Below, piece after piece: positions 1-8,300 of a stretch of 10,162 bases of DNA (its first letter is position 1; the number at the start of each line of letters is the position of its first letter). Under the pieces are notes generated by a model. It worked only from the letters and a program-made list of their open reading frames with translations, was not told the origin of the DNA and did not search any database. This DNA is from Planctomycetaceae bacterium (lineage in GTDB: Bacteria; Planctomycetota; Planctomycetia; Pirellulales; Thermoguttaceae). The stretch spans positions 1-10,162 of the forward strand of contig JAISBG010000050.1 in assembly GCA_031266315.1 (NCBI GenBank), read 5' to 3'. The position numbers and the translations under genes are program-made.

Positions 1-3000
1 CCGCCAATACGTATTCCGGCGGAACAAATTTAGCCGGAACCGGAACACTTAATGTTACACGCGGAGACTTACTCGGAATCGGTAATGTACATTTTCTCAA
101 TAACGGAGCTCAAGATACAAGTAAACTTAACGTAACAGGAACAGCAACGTTGAATCAACAACTTATTGCCGAAACCGGAAGTAATGGACTTGTTACGGTT
201 GATAAGACGAAAAACCTGACGATTCACCGGATTGTTGATACGACCGACTCGATAGACAATGCGGTTGACAGCGCGGTTTATGTTAAAACCGGCGGTCAAT
301 TGAAAATTCAGGCACAACCGCAAGGTCGTTACGGGAATATTATCTTCAGCGAAAACGGAACAAAAAATGACGGCAGCCTTCTCGAAAAAGGTTCAGCCGC
401 TTTTGTTGAATACGGCGGTCAATTGGAAATGGACGGCGTTACCGTTTCAAAAAATAAAGTTCAAACCGGCGGCGGAATTATTTACAACGAAGGAAACACA
501 ATAATTCGATCAGGAATTTTTTCCGAAAATATCGGCAGTGCTGTCCGTGCCTCTGGAAATTCCAAAACAGAAATTTTCGATTCCACCTTTACAAAAAACA
601 GTACAGACGGAAATGGTGCTGCTGTTTATTATCAAGGTTCAAACGGTAATAATTCCTCTTTGACCATTAGCGCAACAGCAGGTAAAATGACGCTTTTTTC
701 CGATAACCATGCCGAAACAAAAACTGAAACCGGTACCGTTGCTAATTCTATTCACCTCACCGCCGTCAATAACGGAACAGCAAACCTTATTATTGACACA
801 CATAAAGATACGAAGTCGGGAGCGGAAGGAATTGTCGATATGCTTGATCCAATCTCAAGCGATAACGGCAATTACACAATAAACGTTACCAAAACAGGTG
901 AAGGAACATGGAAACTTGCCGGCAATAATGAACTTAAATCAACCAACGGAACATTTCAAATTACTAACGGCATTGTTGATTTGTATAAAGAAGGAAAGAT
1001 TGAGATTACAAACGGAACGTTTAGTATTGATGCCGCCGGAACATTAAATAGCCGCGGGGAAAATTCTGTTACTGCAAAGATGATCAGTTTTGCGGATGGT
1101 GCAACATTGGGATTCGATTTAACAGAATCTAAATCAGTAACAGAACCGGAAGGTTCTCCGGCTCTGTTGAATCTCAATACCAATTCTTTGAATTTTAACA
1201 GAACAAAAATTGACCTTCTGGAACTCAGCAGTCAAAGTGAAAGCGGTTACGGTATTTTCAATCTGTTAACAACAGATACATTAATAAGCGATAGTACTGT
1301 TGTCAGTTTAGAGTTACAATATCATGGTCAAGACATGAAACAATTCCGGCAACAATTTGGGGTACTCAAAACAACCAATGACGGAAAAACGTTACAAGTT
1401 GAAATTACCAAAACGGATAACGGAACAACGCAATGGACAAATAAGAGCGAAAATTTACAATGGGACGCAACGTCACATAACTGGCACGGAATTAGTCAAA
1501 ATATTAGTACAACAACTCAATTTCTGGATGGCGATACAATAATCTTTACGGATAACGGAGCCGGAAAAATTACAATTATCGACGGCGGTGTTAATATTGC
1601 GGGAATGACCGTTGATAATTCTGCTGGTGAAAAAAATGATTATGTTTTTCAAGGCGGTTCGATCAGTCCTGTTACAGGAAAAAAAGACAGCGGTTTGCTT
1701 AAAAAAGGTTCCGGTACAGTAACTTTCACACAAGAAAATTATTTTGAAGGCGGAACAATAATTGAAGGCGGAAAAGTAGTTGCCAACAAAATTTCTTCAC
1801 TCGGAACAGGAGATATTGTATTTAAAAATAATAACGACGACGCGGCTCTTGAATTCAATCTTGACGGACAAAGCAGCGGAGTTTTGGAACAAAAAATTAT
1901 CGGTGAGACAGGAAATCGCGGTCAGTTAATTAAATCAGGCAGCGGTTCTTTGACGTTGAAAAATCAAAACACTTACGGCGGTGAAACAATTATTCGCGGC
2001 GGAACACTGATTGCCGAAGGATTAGATACTCTTGGTTCCGGTAACATTATTACCGGCGATGAAACGGGACACGGAACAATGGTTCTCAATCTGGCAAAAG
2101 ATGAAGTGTTTACAAAAGAGATTTCAGGAACAGGTTCACTCAAAACTGCCGGAACCGGAACATTGACATTAACCCAAGAAAATAATTATTCCGGCGGTAC
2201 CACCATCGAATCCGGTACGGCAATTTTTGCACAAAATATTAACTCACTAGGAACCGGAGATATTCGTAACGATGGAAAACTCACTTTGGACTTAGCGTCC
2301 GACGGAATACTGAAACAATCCATGAGCGGAATTGGAAGTTTTGAAAAGAGAGGAAACGGTCTTTTGGAACTGACGCAAGCGAATACATTTTCCGGCAAAA
2401 CAATATTGACGGCTGGAACACTTCGTTTGAAAAATGAATCAGCCTTGCAAAACAGCGTACTGGATTATCAAAACGGAAACTTAGACATCGGAAACCTGAA
2501 TCGACTCAAACTCGGAGGAATCGCCGGAACACAAAATTTGTTACTGAATAACTCATCGGGACAAGCGGTTGCTCTGACGGTTGGAGCAGATAATCAGGAT
2601 ACCGTGCCCGTGTACAACGGGAATATCACCGGAACAGGAAACGTAACAAAAATAGGAGGCGGAATCCAAAAGTTCGCCGGTCAAAATACCTATTCCGGCG
2701 GAACAACAATTTCGGACGGACGACTCGTTTCGATTGGAATTTCCGGCTTCGGAACCGGCAACATTGTTAATAACGCCGAAATGGAGTTTGAAATTAACGC
2801 CAATAACGAAGAAACGTACGAAAAAACAATTAGCGGTACAGGTTCTCTGTGGAAAAGCGGTTCCGGTACATTAACATTGGTCGGTAAAAATACTTATGAA
2901 GGTGAAACAATTATTGAAAACGGACGGATTGCCGTTTCATCAATCGAGTCGCTTGGAAGGATTTCTGAAAAAGGTTATGAAGAAAGTGCTGTTGTGATGC

Positions 3001-3398
3001 GAAACGAAAACGCTTCTTTGTTACTCGATTTCAATGAAAATGTAACCTTTTCACGAACTATTAACGGAACAGGTTCTGTTTATAAAACCGGAAACGGAAT
3101 ATTAACACTTGAAAAAGATTTGAACCTTAACGGCTCAACTCATGTTCTTGCCGGAACACTGTTTGTCAATGCCGAAGCAAAAACCGCAACCACTGTTTAT
3201 GACGGCGCAACACTCGGCGGAGACGGTTTTATCAATAATAGTGTTACGTTTAGAAACGGTTCTTCACAGATTATCGGACAAAACGAAAACGCAAAACTCA
3301 CCACCTTCACCGCAAAGAATATCAATTACGAAAATGGTTCGACGGTTTATATTAAGGTCGGTCAAAACGGCAGTGATCAGGTGATTGCAAAAGACTGA
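1..3398 (+). CDS. Autotransporter passenger (beta-helix with PATR repeats), 5'-partial, ending at an in-frame TGA
   Basis: This is the secreted surface part of a type V (autotransporter) protein. The frame is open from base 3, so the true start and signal peptide lie left of the window; the TTG at 150 is not a real start. About 1131 residues are visible. The opening codons read ANTYSGGTNLAGTGTL, a passenger-associated transport repeat (PATR). Bases 345-707 then encode FSEN, VSKN, GGGI, FSEN, FTKN and FSDN, which recall chlamydial Pmp repeats. Seven further PATR units follow from 1692 to about 3200. Composition is rich in Gly, Asn, Thr and Ser with no long hydrophobic segment, as expected for a right-handed beta-helix. 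The next frame (3423-4841) is in the same phase and encodes the linker and barrel, so this is one gene interrupted by TGA at 3396. Ligand or substrate is unknown; adhesion or a surface-layer role is only inferred. Confidence is high for the class and low for the function. Confidence 0.88.
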   Translation, partial: ANTYSGGTNLAGTGTLNVTRGDLLGIGNVHFLNNGAQDTSKLNVTGTATLNQQLIAETGSNGLVTVDKTKNLTIHRIVDTTDSIDNAVDSAVYVKTGGQLKIQAQPQGRYGNIIFSENGTKNDGSLLEKGSAAFVEYGGQLEMDGVTVSKNKVQTGGGIIYNEGNTIIRSGIFSENIGSAVRASGNSKTEIFDSTFTKNSTDGNGAAVYYQGSNGNNSSLTISATAGKMTLFSDNHAETKTETGTVANSIHLTAVNNGTANLIIDTHKDTKSGAEGIVDMLDPISSDNGNYTINVTKTGEGTWKLAGNNELKSTNGTFQITNGIVDLYKEGKIEITNGTFSIDAAGTLNSRGENSVTAKMISFADGATLGFDLTESKSVTEPEGSPALLNLNTNSLNFNRTKIDLLELSSQSESGYGIFNLLTTDTLISDSTVVSLELQYHGQDMKQFRQQFGVLKTTNDGKTLQVEITKTDNGTTQWTNKSENLQWDATSHNWHGISQNISTTTQFLDGDTIIFTDNGAGKITIIDGGVNIAGMTVDNSAGEKNDYVFQGGSISPVTGKKDSGLLKKGSGTVTFTQENYFEGGTIIEGGKVVANKISSLGTGDIVFKNNNDDAALEFNLDGQSSGVLEQKIIGETGNRGQLIKSGSGSLTLKNQNTYGGETIIRGGTLIAEGLDTLGSGNIITGDETGHGTMVLNLAKDEVFTKEISGTGSLKTAGTGTLTLTQENNYSGGTTIESGTAIFAQNINSLGTGDIRNDGKLTLDLASDGILKQSMSGIGSFEKRGNGLLELTQANTFSGKTILTAGTLRLKNESALQNSVLDYQNGNLDIGNLNRLKLGGIAGTQNLLLNNSSGQAVALTVGADNQDTVPVYNGNITGTGNVTKIGGGIQKFAGQNTYSGGTTISDGRLVSIGISGFGTGNIVNNAEMEFEINANNEETYEKTISGTGSLWKSGSGTLTLVGKNTYEGETIIENGRIAVSSIESLGRISEKGYEESAVVMRNENASLLLDFNENVTFSRTINGTGSVYKTGNGILTLEKDLNLNGSTHVLAGTLFVNAEAKTATTVYDGATLGGDGFINNSVTFRNGSSQIIGQNENAKLTTFTAKNINYENGSTVYIKVGQNGSDQVIAKD
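345..707 (+). repeat. FxxN / GGxI motifs resembling chlamydial Pmp repeats, coding
   Basis: Within the passenger, FSEN (345-356), VSKN (about 447), GGGI (468-479), FSEN (519-530), FTKN (588-599) and FSDN (696-707) occur at roughly 70-110 bp spacing. Chlamydial polymorphic membrane proteins are defined by repeated FxxN and GGA[ILV] tetrapeptides on a beta-helix. Here the FxxN side is clear and the GGA[ILV] side is represented by GGGI and perhaps GAAV. I take this as one beta-helix sector distinct from the PATR sector; homology to Pmp is not proven. Confidence 0.5.
1692..3200 (+). repeat. Array of seven passenger-associated transport repeats (PATR), coding
   Basis: Seven units begin at 1692, 1920, 2133, 2334, 2637, 2841 and 3072, each following the pattern G-[SNQL]-[LVF]-x-K-x-G-x-G-[TSL]-[LV] then N-[TY]-[YF]-x-G-x-T-I. 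Examples are GSLKTAGTGTLTLTQ at 2133 and GSLWKSGSGTLTLVG at 2841. Unit starts are 201-303 bp apart. Most units continue to a second motif of the type SLGTGDI or GFGTGNI. This is the autotransporter-associated beta-strand repeat family, thought to help the passenger fold as it is exported. The copies differ clearly from each other at DNA level, so the array is old rather than newly expanded. The last unit (3072) has lost the NTYSGG core. Confidence 0.85.
3396..3398 (+). other. In-frame TGA splitting passenger from barrel
   Basis: The passenger ends VIAKD-TGA and the same phase continues FNFAKGGGVVNVV straight into the barrel part, with no other stop from base 3 to 4841. One substitution would restore reading: TCA (Ser), TGG (Trp), CGA or AGA (Arg), GGA (Gly). 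A true nonsense mutation, a base-call error and programmed readthrough all fit. A TGA-to-Trp genetic code is less likely, because the neighbouring hydrolase appears to end at TGA and the genes here encode Trp with TGG. Confidence 0.9.
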
Positions 3399-3422
3399 TT
3401 CAATTTCGCAAAAGGCGGCGGT

Positions 3423-4841
3423 GTGGTCAATGTTGTTCTCCTGAATCTCGGTCTTGATGATTTTGACCCGGAAACAGCCGTCTCTCCAACCGATTACACT
3501 ATTTTTGTTGCGGACGCCGGAAAATTGTTACTTAACGGAAAACATATCAGTAACACCGAAAGCGATTCCGATACATTAACTGTTGAAGGGAAAAACGGTG
3601 AAATCCGGTTTCTGGCGGAGCCGGAAGAAGGTCTTGGAGTTCTCGGCTATTCGGTTAAAACCGACGACAAGGCGACAAGAAGTATTTCGTTAAGTCTTGC
3701 CGCTGTCAGTCCTGCTGCGGTTGCTTATTTGAACACAAATCAACGCGAAGTTTTGAAAGGAATTACCGACGCGGATATTTTCGACGGAATTTATGCGTAC
3801 AACAAACAATCTCGAGGAAACGTTATTGACCAGACCATGCCGATGATTCAAACCGCAATGCCGTTTTTGACGGAACGAAGTGTAACACAATTTAATATTG
3901 CGGCATTTGACCGGCTGCGTTTCCTGCGTGAACCGCTTGCTCTGACGGATCGGGAAATCAACGCTTATCGCGGCAGTTCACACCGTTTGGCTCATATTCA
4001 TTCGCGGAACAATTATCTGTGGTTTCAGAATTACGGTGATTTTATCCGTATGAGTGCCGGCGGCGGTGTTCCTGAATTTCAGGCAAATTCGTACGGATTT
4101 AGTGTTGGTGTGGACAAGGGAATTGATTATCATTCTTCCGTCGGTCTTGGAATGGGCGGCTATTTCAGCGATCTGAACGCCAACGATGTTTATCAAAAAG
4201 GCGACATCGGTTCTTACCTGATTTCGTTGTACGGTAATTGGATCAACGACGATAACTGGATGATTACCGGCTCGACCGGCTTTGTTTTCAGTTCGTATGA
4301 ATTAACACGCAACGCTCCAACATTCAACACAACCCTTAAAAGCCGGCATTGCGGAACAACGCTTTTCGCTTCGGTTGAAGGTTCCAGAAAAATTTTGTTC
4401 GGAAAATATGAAGTTTCACCTCATCTTGGAGCCGATTTTATCTGGCTTGGTGAAGAAGGTTACCGCGAACACGCAACAACCGGTTTGCAAAGTCTTGCGT
4501 TGAATATTAAAAGTCAGGACACGTTCACGGTTTTGAGTACGGTTGGAATCCGGTTGGGACGATCCATGCGTTTGATGGGCGGTAACATTGTCAATCCGTC
4601 CTTGTATGCCGCATGGATTCACGATTGGACGGAAAGCAATATCACCACAACCGCCTCATTTTTCGGCGAACCGTCATTCAAAATTCGCGGTGCCTCCATG
4701 AATCGCGACCGTGCACAACTAGGTGCAAATCTCAATATGACACTGAATAAACGAACAGATATGTTCGCCCGATTCAACGCCGAACTCGCAACACGTTACA
4801 GCGATTTGAGTTTCCATCTCGGAATTCGTTTCGGATTCTAA
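3423..4841 (+). CDS. Autotransporter linker and C-terminal beta-barrel translocator domain
   Basis: This is the membrane part of the autotransporter, which would form the outer-membrane pore that carries the passenger out. Counting from GTG 3423 the frame is 472 residues. Residues 1-190 are the end of the passenger and the linker, including a helical stretch around 135-175 (MPMIQTAMPFLTERSV...). The barrel runs from about 197 (NNYLWFQNYGDF) to 472, which is the usual length for the PF03797 family. It shows alternating hydrophobic strands (YGFSVGVDKGI, VGLGMGGYFSD, LISLYGNW) and ends SFHLGIRFGF, with the terminal aromatic residue recognised by the BAM machinery. There is no signal peptide, so the product could not reach the outer membrane alone; the frame is the continuation of the passenger past the TGA at 3396. 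The GTG is preceded by AAAGG at 3411-3415 with 7 nt spacing, so reinitiation is possible but probably accidental. Domain call is firm; function as a separate protein is doubtful. Confidence 0.87.
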   Translation: MVNVVLLNLGLDDFDPETAVSPTDYTIFVADAGKLLLNGKHISNTESDSDTLTVEGKNGEIRFLAEPEEGLGVLGYSVKTDDKATRSISLSLAAVSPAAVAYLNTNQREVLKGITDADIFDGIYAYNKQSRGNVIDQTMPMIQTAMPFLTERSVTQFNIAAFDRLRFLREPLALTDREINAYRGSSHRLAHIHSRNNYLWFQNYGDFIRMSAGGGVPEFQANSYGFSVGVDKGIDYHSSVGLGMGGYFSDLNANDVYQKGDIGSYLISLYGNWINDDNWMITGSTGFVFSSYELTRNAPTFNTTLKSRHCGTTLFASVEGSRKILFGKYEVSPHLGADFIWLGEEGYREHATTGLQSLALNIKSQDTFTVLSTVGIRLGRSMRLMGGNIVNPSLYAAWIHDWTESNITTTASFFGEPSFKIRGASMNRDRAQLGANLNMTLNKRTDMFARFNAELATRYSDLSFHLGIRFGF

Positions 4842-4847
4842 AACAAT

Positions 4848-4879
4848 GGTGGGCAATCCCTTCGCTGAAGGGTCGCACC
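4848..4879 (+). terminator. Hairpin just after the autotransporter gene, terminator candidate
   Basis: Seven bases after the TAA, CCCTTC-GCT-GAAGGG forms a perfect 6-bp stem (4858-4872). It sits inside a second short stem, GGTG (4848-4851) with CACC (4876-4879). The downstream stretch GGTTGGTTTGTTATT is T-rich but not a clean T-run, so it is a weak intrinsic terminator at best. Confidence 0.4.
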
Positions 4880-4964
4880 GGTTGGTTTGTTATTGACTCC
4901 AAAACGGAAGGTATACTGCGTTAGGGTTATGTTTAATATTTTTTGAGTGATTGAATTTAAGTAT

Positions 4965-5150
4965 TCGTAACCTCATTTTCAACCTAATTTTCACAACAAA
5001 AACAACCTCAGTAGCAAAAAAACAAAAAACACTCGACCTCATTACCTCATTAAAAATTATCAATGAGGTAATGAGGTTGGTTTGGGGAGGAATCATTAGG
5101 CTACTGAGGTTGTTTAGTCAAAAAAATTAGGTTGAAAATAAGGTTGACGA
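4965..5150. repeat. 186-bp imperfect palindrome built from AACCTCA-type heptamers (MITE-like or bidirectional terminator)
   Basis: Three nested stems share nearly one centre at about 5057. The outer stem is 4969-4991 with 5123-5145 (22 of 23 pairs), extended by TCGT/ACGA at 4965-4968 and 5147-5150 past one bulged base. The middle stem is 5000-5015 with 5100-5115 (16 of 16). The inner stem is 5036-5051 with 5062-5077 (16 of 16) around a 10-nt loop. Two A-rich or G-rich internal loops separate them. The left arm repeats AACCT[CA]A-like heptamers at about 4969, 4981, 5004, 5035 and 5043, mirrored as TGAGGTT or TTAGGTT on the right. It lies between convergent genes and encodes no plausible protein. 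It could be a miniature inverted-repeat element, a transcribed hairpin RNA, or a two-way terminator. Structure is certain, role is not. Confidence 0.8.
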
Positions 5151-5259
5151 TAGATTGTTTTTACGCAACAGAAATAATCAAGTGAATCTTTAAAATTACC
5201 AAATTTATGCCTCACACTGTATAACACAATTTAATTTGCCGTCGTTAATCCGGTTCATT

Positions 5260-5298
5260 GTCGGCTAATGCCGACGCGACCTTTTAGCAAAAGGTCGC
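5260..5298 (-). terminator. Two abutting perfect hairpins downstream of the kinase gene
   Basis: GTCGGC-TAAT-GCCGAC (5260-5275, 6-bp stem) is followed at once by a 10-bp perfect stem, GCGACCTTTT (5276-5285) with AAAAGGTCGC (5289-5298), loop AGC. They lie 45-83 bases past the kinase stop as that gene is read. Neither is followed by a clean T-run, so they may stop transcription, protect the 3' end, or be part of a dispersed palindromic repeat. Confidence 0.5.
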
Positions 5299-5300
5299 CC

Positions 5301-5346
5301 ACCTTATGGTTGCGTGGTTGCTTACCTCGTGGTTGCCTGCTTTTAT
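5301..5346. repeat. Short degenerate tandem repeat, TGGTTGC-rich, reaching the kinase stop codon
   Basis: Two imperfect units of about 23 bp start ACCT at 5301 and 5324. TGGTTGC occurs three times, with a further TATGGTT at the end. The array abuts the hairpins at 5260-5298 and runs into the last codons of the kinase gene (stop complement at 5343-5345). No coding role is seen in it. Confidence 0.4.
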
Positions 5347-8300
5347 GGTTTATTTTTCAACCATTTTTGGATAACATTTATAAGGTGATTGGCGTCAATC
5401 GGTTTGGAACAAAAATCGTCCATACCATATTTGAAACAACGTTCCCGATCATCTTGCATGGAATTTGCCGTCAACGCAATAATCGGAATATGTCCGGTAT
5501 GAATCGGTTTTCGCACGTCCGCATTTGTTTCCATGTTTCGGATTTTTTGCGTCGCTTCAAATCCGTCCATTTCCGGCATTTGACAGTCCATCAGAATCAA
5601 TGAAAAATTTCGGCGAAATACCGCCTCACAGGCTTTAATACCGTTTTCCACTAATTCAAAACTAAAATCGGCTTTCGTTAAAATCTCTCCGATAACAATT
5701 TGATTGATTCGATTGTCTTCCGCAACAAGAATTGTTGGTTTTATTTGCGGCGTTTGTGTTACTTCATCGGTAATCGCCGGAATTGTTTTTATTGTGCTAT
5801 AATTATCGATCGTTGTATTCAGGTAACGTTCTTCATCCCATGTACTTTTCCATTGTTTTTGCAATTTTTCGATATTTCCCGAAAAAATATTGCTATCCGT
5901 AACAGTATCAAAAATAGCATCGAAGAGTGAGGAACAAAAGAAGGGTTTGCCGATAATTTGAGTAACAGATTCCATCGACAAATCCGTTTCAGAATAGTCT
6001 TTGGCAAGCGGCGTCAACAAAATGATTGCAGTTGATTGCAAATCGGGATTACGTTTGATTTCTTCGATGAGTTCCGAGCCCGGCGCGTCCGCAAGGCAGT
6101 TATCGATCACCGCAATACGGTAAGGTTGTCCGTGTTGAACCGCATTATGAAGTTCCGGCAGCGCATCGTTTTTGTTTCGGTAAGCCCGTGTGTTCATTTC
6201 CCATGATTGAAGCAACTCGACAATGACATTCCGTAACAAGTTATTTTCAACCGCAACAAGTATTTTTTGTTTTGCCAATGCTTGTTGTCCGTTTCGGAAA
6301 ATATCGGACATCTGAAAAATAGGTTTATCGCAGGCAAATGGAATCGTGAATTGAAACCGTGAACCGACATTTTCCTGACTTTCAACATGAATCTCGCCGC
6401 CCATGAGACGAATCATTTCCTGCGAAATCGCAAGTCCCATACCGGTTCCTCCGTATTTTCTTGCAAAGGAAGAATCAAGTTGTAAAAAGGAATCGAACAA
6501 TTGATGGAGTTTGTCTTGCGGAATACCAATTCCTGTATCCATAATTTCAAAACGAATCATACAACAGGGAATACCGCCTCTTTCCTGTTGAGAGTCCAAC
6601 GCAACAGAAAGTTTAACACCGCCGTAAGCGGTAAATTTGATACCGTTATTCAGGAGTTTGAAAAGAACCTGACGCAAACGACCGGCATCGCCAAGAACAC
6701 GTTTGGGAATATCCGTTAAATAAATACCACAGAGTTCCAAATTACGATTCAACGCTTTTGCCGCTAATGCCGCCAGAACCGATTCAAGCAATTCCGGCAA
6801 GTCAAATTCCGCAAAATTCAGTTGGATATTGCCTTCTTCAATCTTAGAAAAATCAAGAATGTCGTCAACAATGGAAAGCAAATGCCGACCGGAACTACGT
6901 ACCAATTCAATATATTCACGTTGTTTCCGGTTCAACTCTGTTTTCAGTAACAAATCGGAAATACCAATAACACCGTTCAACGGCGTACGAATTTCGTGAC
7001 TGATATTTGCCAGAAATTTTGTTTTCGCAATAGATGTTTGTTCCGCTTCGATTCTCCGAATTTGTTCCGTTAAATCATTGAAACAAATCGCAATTAGTTT
7101 TTCTCCGTCCTGACGTTTCAATAAATCGACGGTAATTTGTACGGGAAATCGTGTCCGGTTACGGCGTTCCATTTCCGTTTCAAAACGTAATGTTTTATCG
7201 TCTTCCACTTTTTGGAGAAAAATATCCCATTTTTCTTCATTCAAAAATGGAGCAAAATTTTTGAAATTTTCTCCGACCGGTGATTCCGGCAATTCGTAAC
7301 CGCAAGTTGCGGCTCCGATAAGATTGACATATTGAATGGTTCCGTCCAGATTCAACCAAAATACCGGTTCGGAAATGTGGTCGATGACCAACTGCATTGT
7401 CCGCAAGGTTTGTTCGGAACGAACACGGAACGTTTCGTCATACAAAAGAATTCCAATCTGATCTTCCTTTGAAGGAAAAACAACAATTTCCTGATAGGGA
7501 GTTTCATAGAAATTTGAAACGTAAATATGATAAGTTCCTGAAGTTCCCTGAGCCGCCGCGTCCAAACCATGCCACCATTTCCCGCTCGTTTGAGCGGGAA
7601 GAATCTGCACGTTATGAAAAAGTTGCAGCAATGAATTGCCGTAAAGTTTGTCGGGAGTTGTTTGAAGTGTTGCGGCGAATGCCGGATTAGCATGGGAAAT
7701 TACGTAATCAACCGGTTGGTTTGTTTTGTCACGAATAACATCAAGAAGTAATAAACCATTGCTCATTGATGCAAAAAGAAACCGGTATTGCTCCTCACTT
7801 TCTTTAATTTTTTTTGCCGCCCAATAAGTAATCGTAACATCGTGAAATTTCCAGATTTGGGTAACTTCGGAATGACTGTTGCCGACTTGAACAACAACAG
7901 CATCCCATTCATAAACACGTCCATCGTGAAAATGTAACGTTCCAGCCTGAGGTTTTTGTGTTTCCAAAAGTTGAAGGCGGGCTTCTTTAATTTCGTCCCC
8001 ATTCGATGTGAGATCACGAATCCGGTCATCAAACAGGTCTATTGATTGGGCAAACAAACTCTTCGATGTTATTTCGAATAACTCAAGAAAACGGGAATTG
8101 ATACGATATTTTTTATTGTTTCCGTAACAAACCAAAATACCGTCGTCAAGAGATTCAAGAACAACAAGGAGAAGTTGCTCTAACGGTTTGTCATTATCGG
8201 CAACAGTAATCGCCGTAGGCTCCGCAACAACCGTATCCGTTTCATCAACCGCAAAACCGGCAACACCAATAATTTGTGTTCCTTCCATAACCGGCAACAT

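Noticed and set aside
69..323. Minus-strand open frame of 84 codons inside the passenger
   Set aside because: It lies opposite a coding region with clear PATR and beta-helix motifs, has no recognisable domain, and is a shadow frame.
3396..3398. TGA read as tryptophan genome-wide (alternative genetic code)
   Set aside because: The hydrolase ends at TGA where its family would be expected to end, Trp is encoded by TGG throughout, and nothing else suggests code change.
4965..5150. CRISPR array because of repeated AACCTCA-like motifs
   Set aside because: The repeats are only about seven bases, irregularly spaced, and mirrored about a centre rather than direct with unique spacers.
5268..5603. Plus-strand open frame of 111 codons across the kinase 3' end
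   Set aside because: Most of it is antisense to the well-conserved second receiver domain, and its first part is the hairpin and repeat region; no family resemblance.
7352..7693. Minus-strand frame of 113 codons within the kinase
   Set aside because: It is an alternative frame of the PAS3/PAS4 region, which is clearly coding in the main frame.
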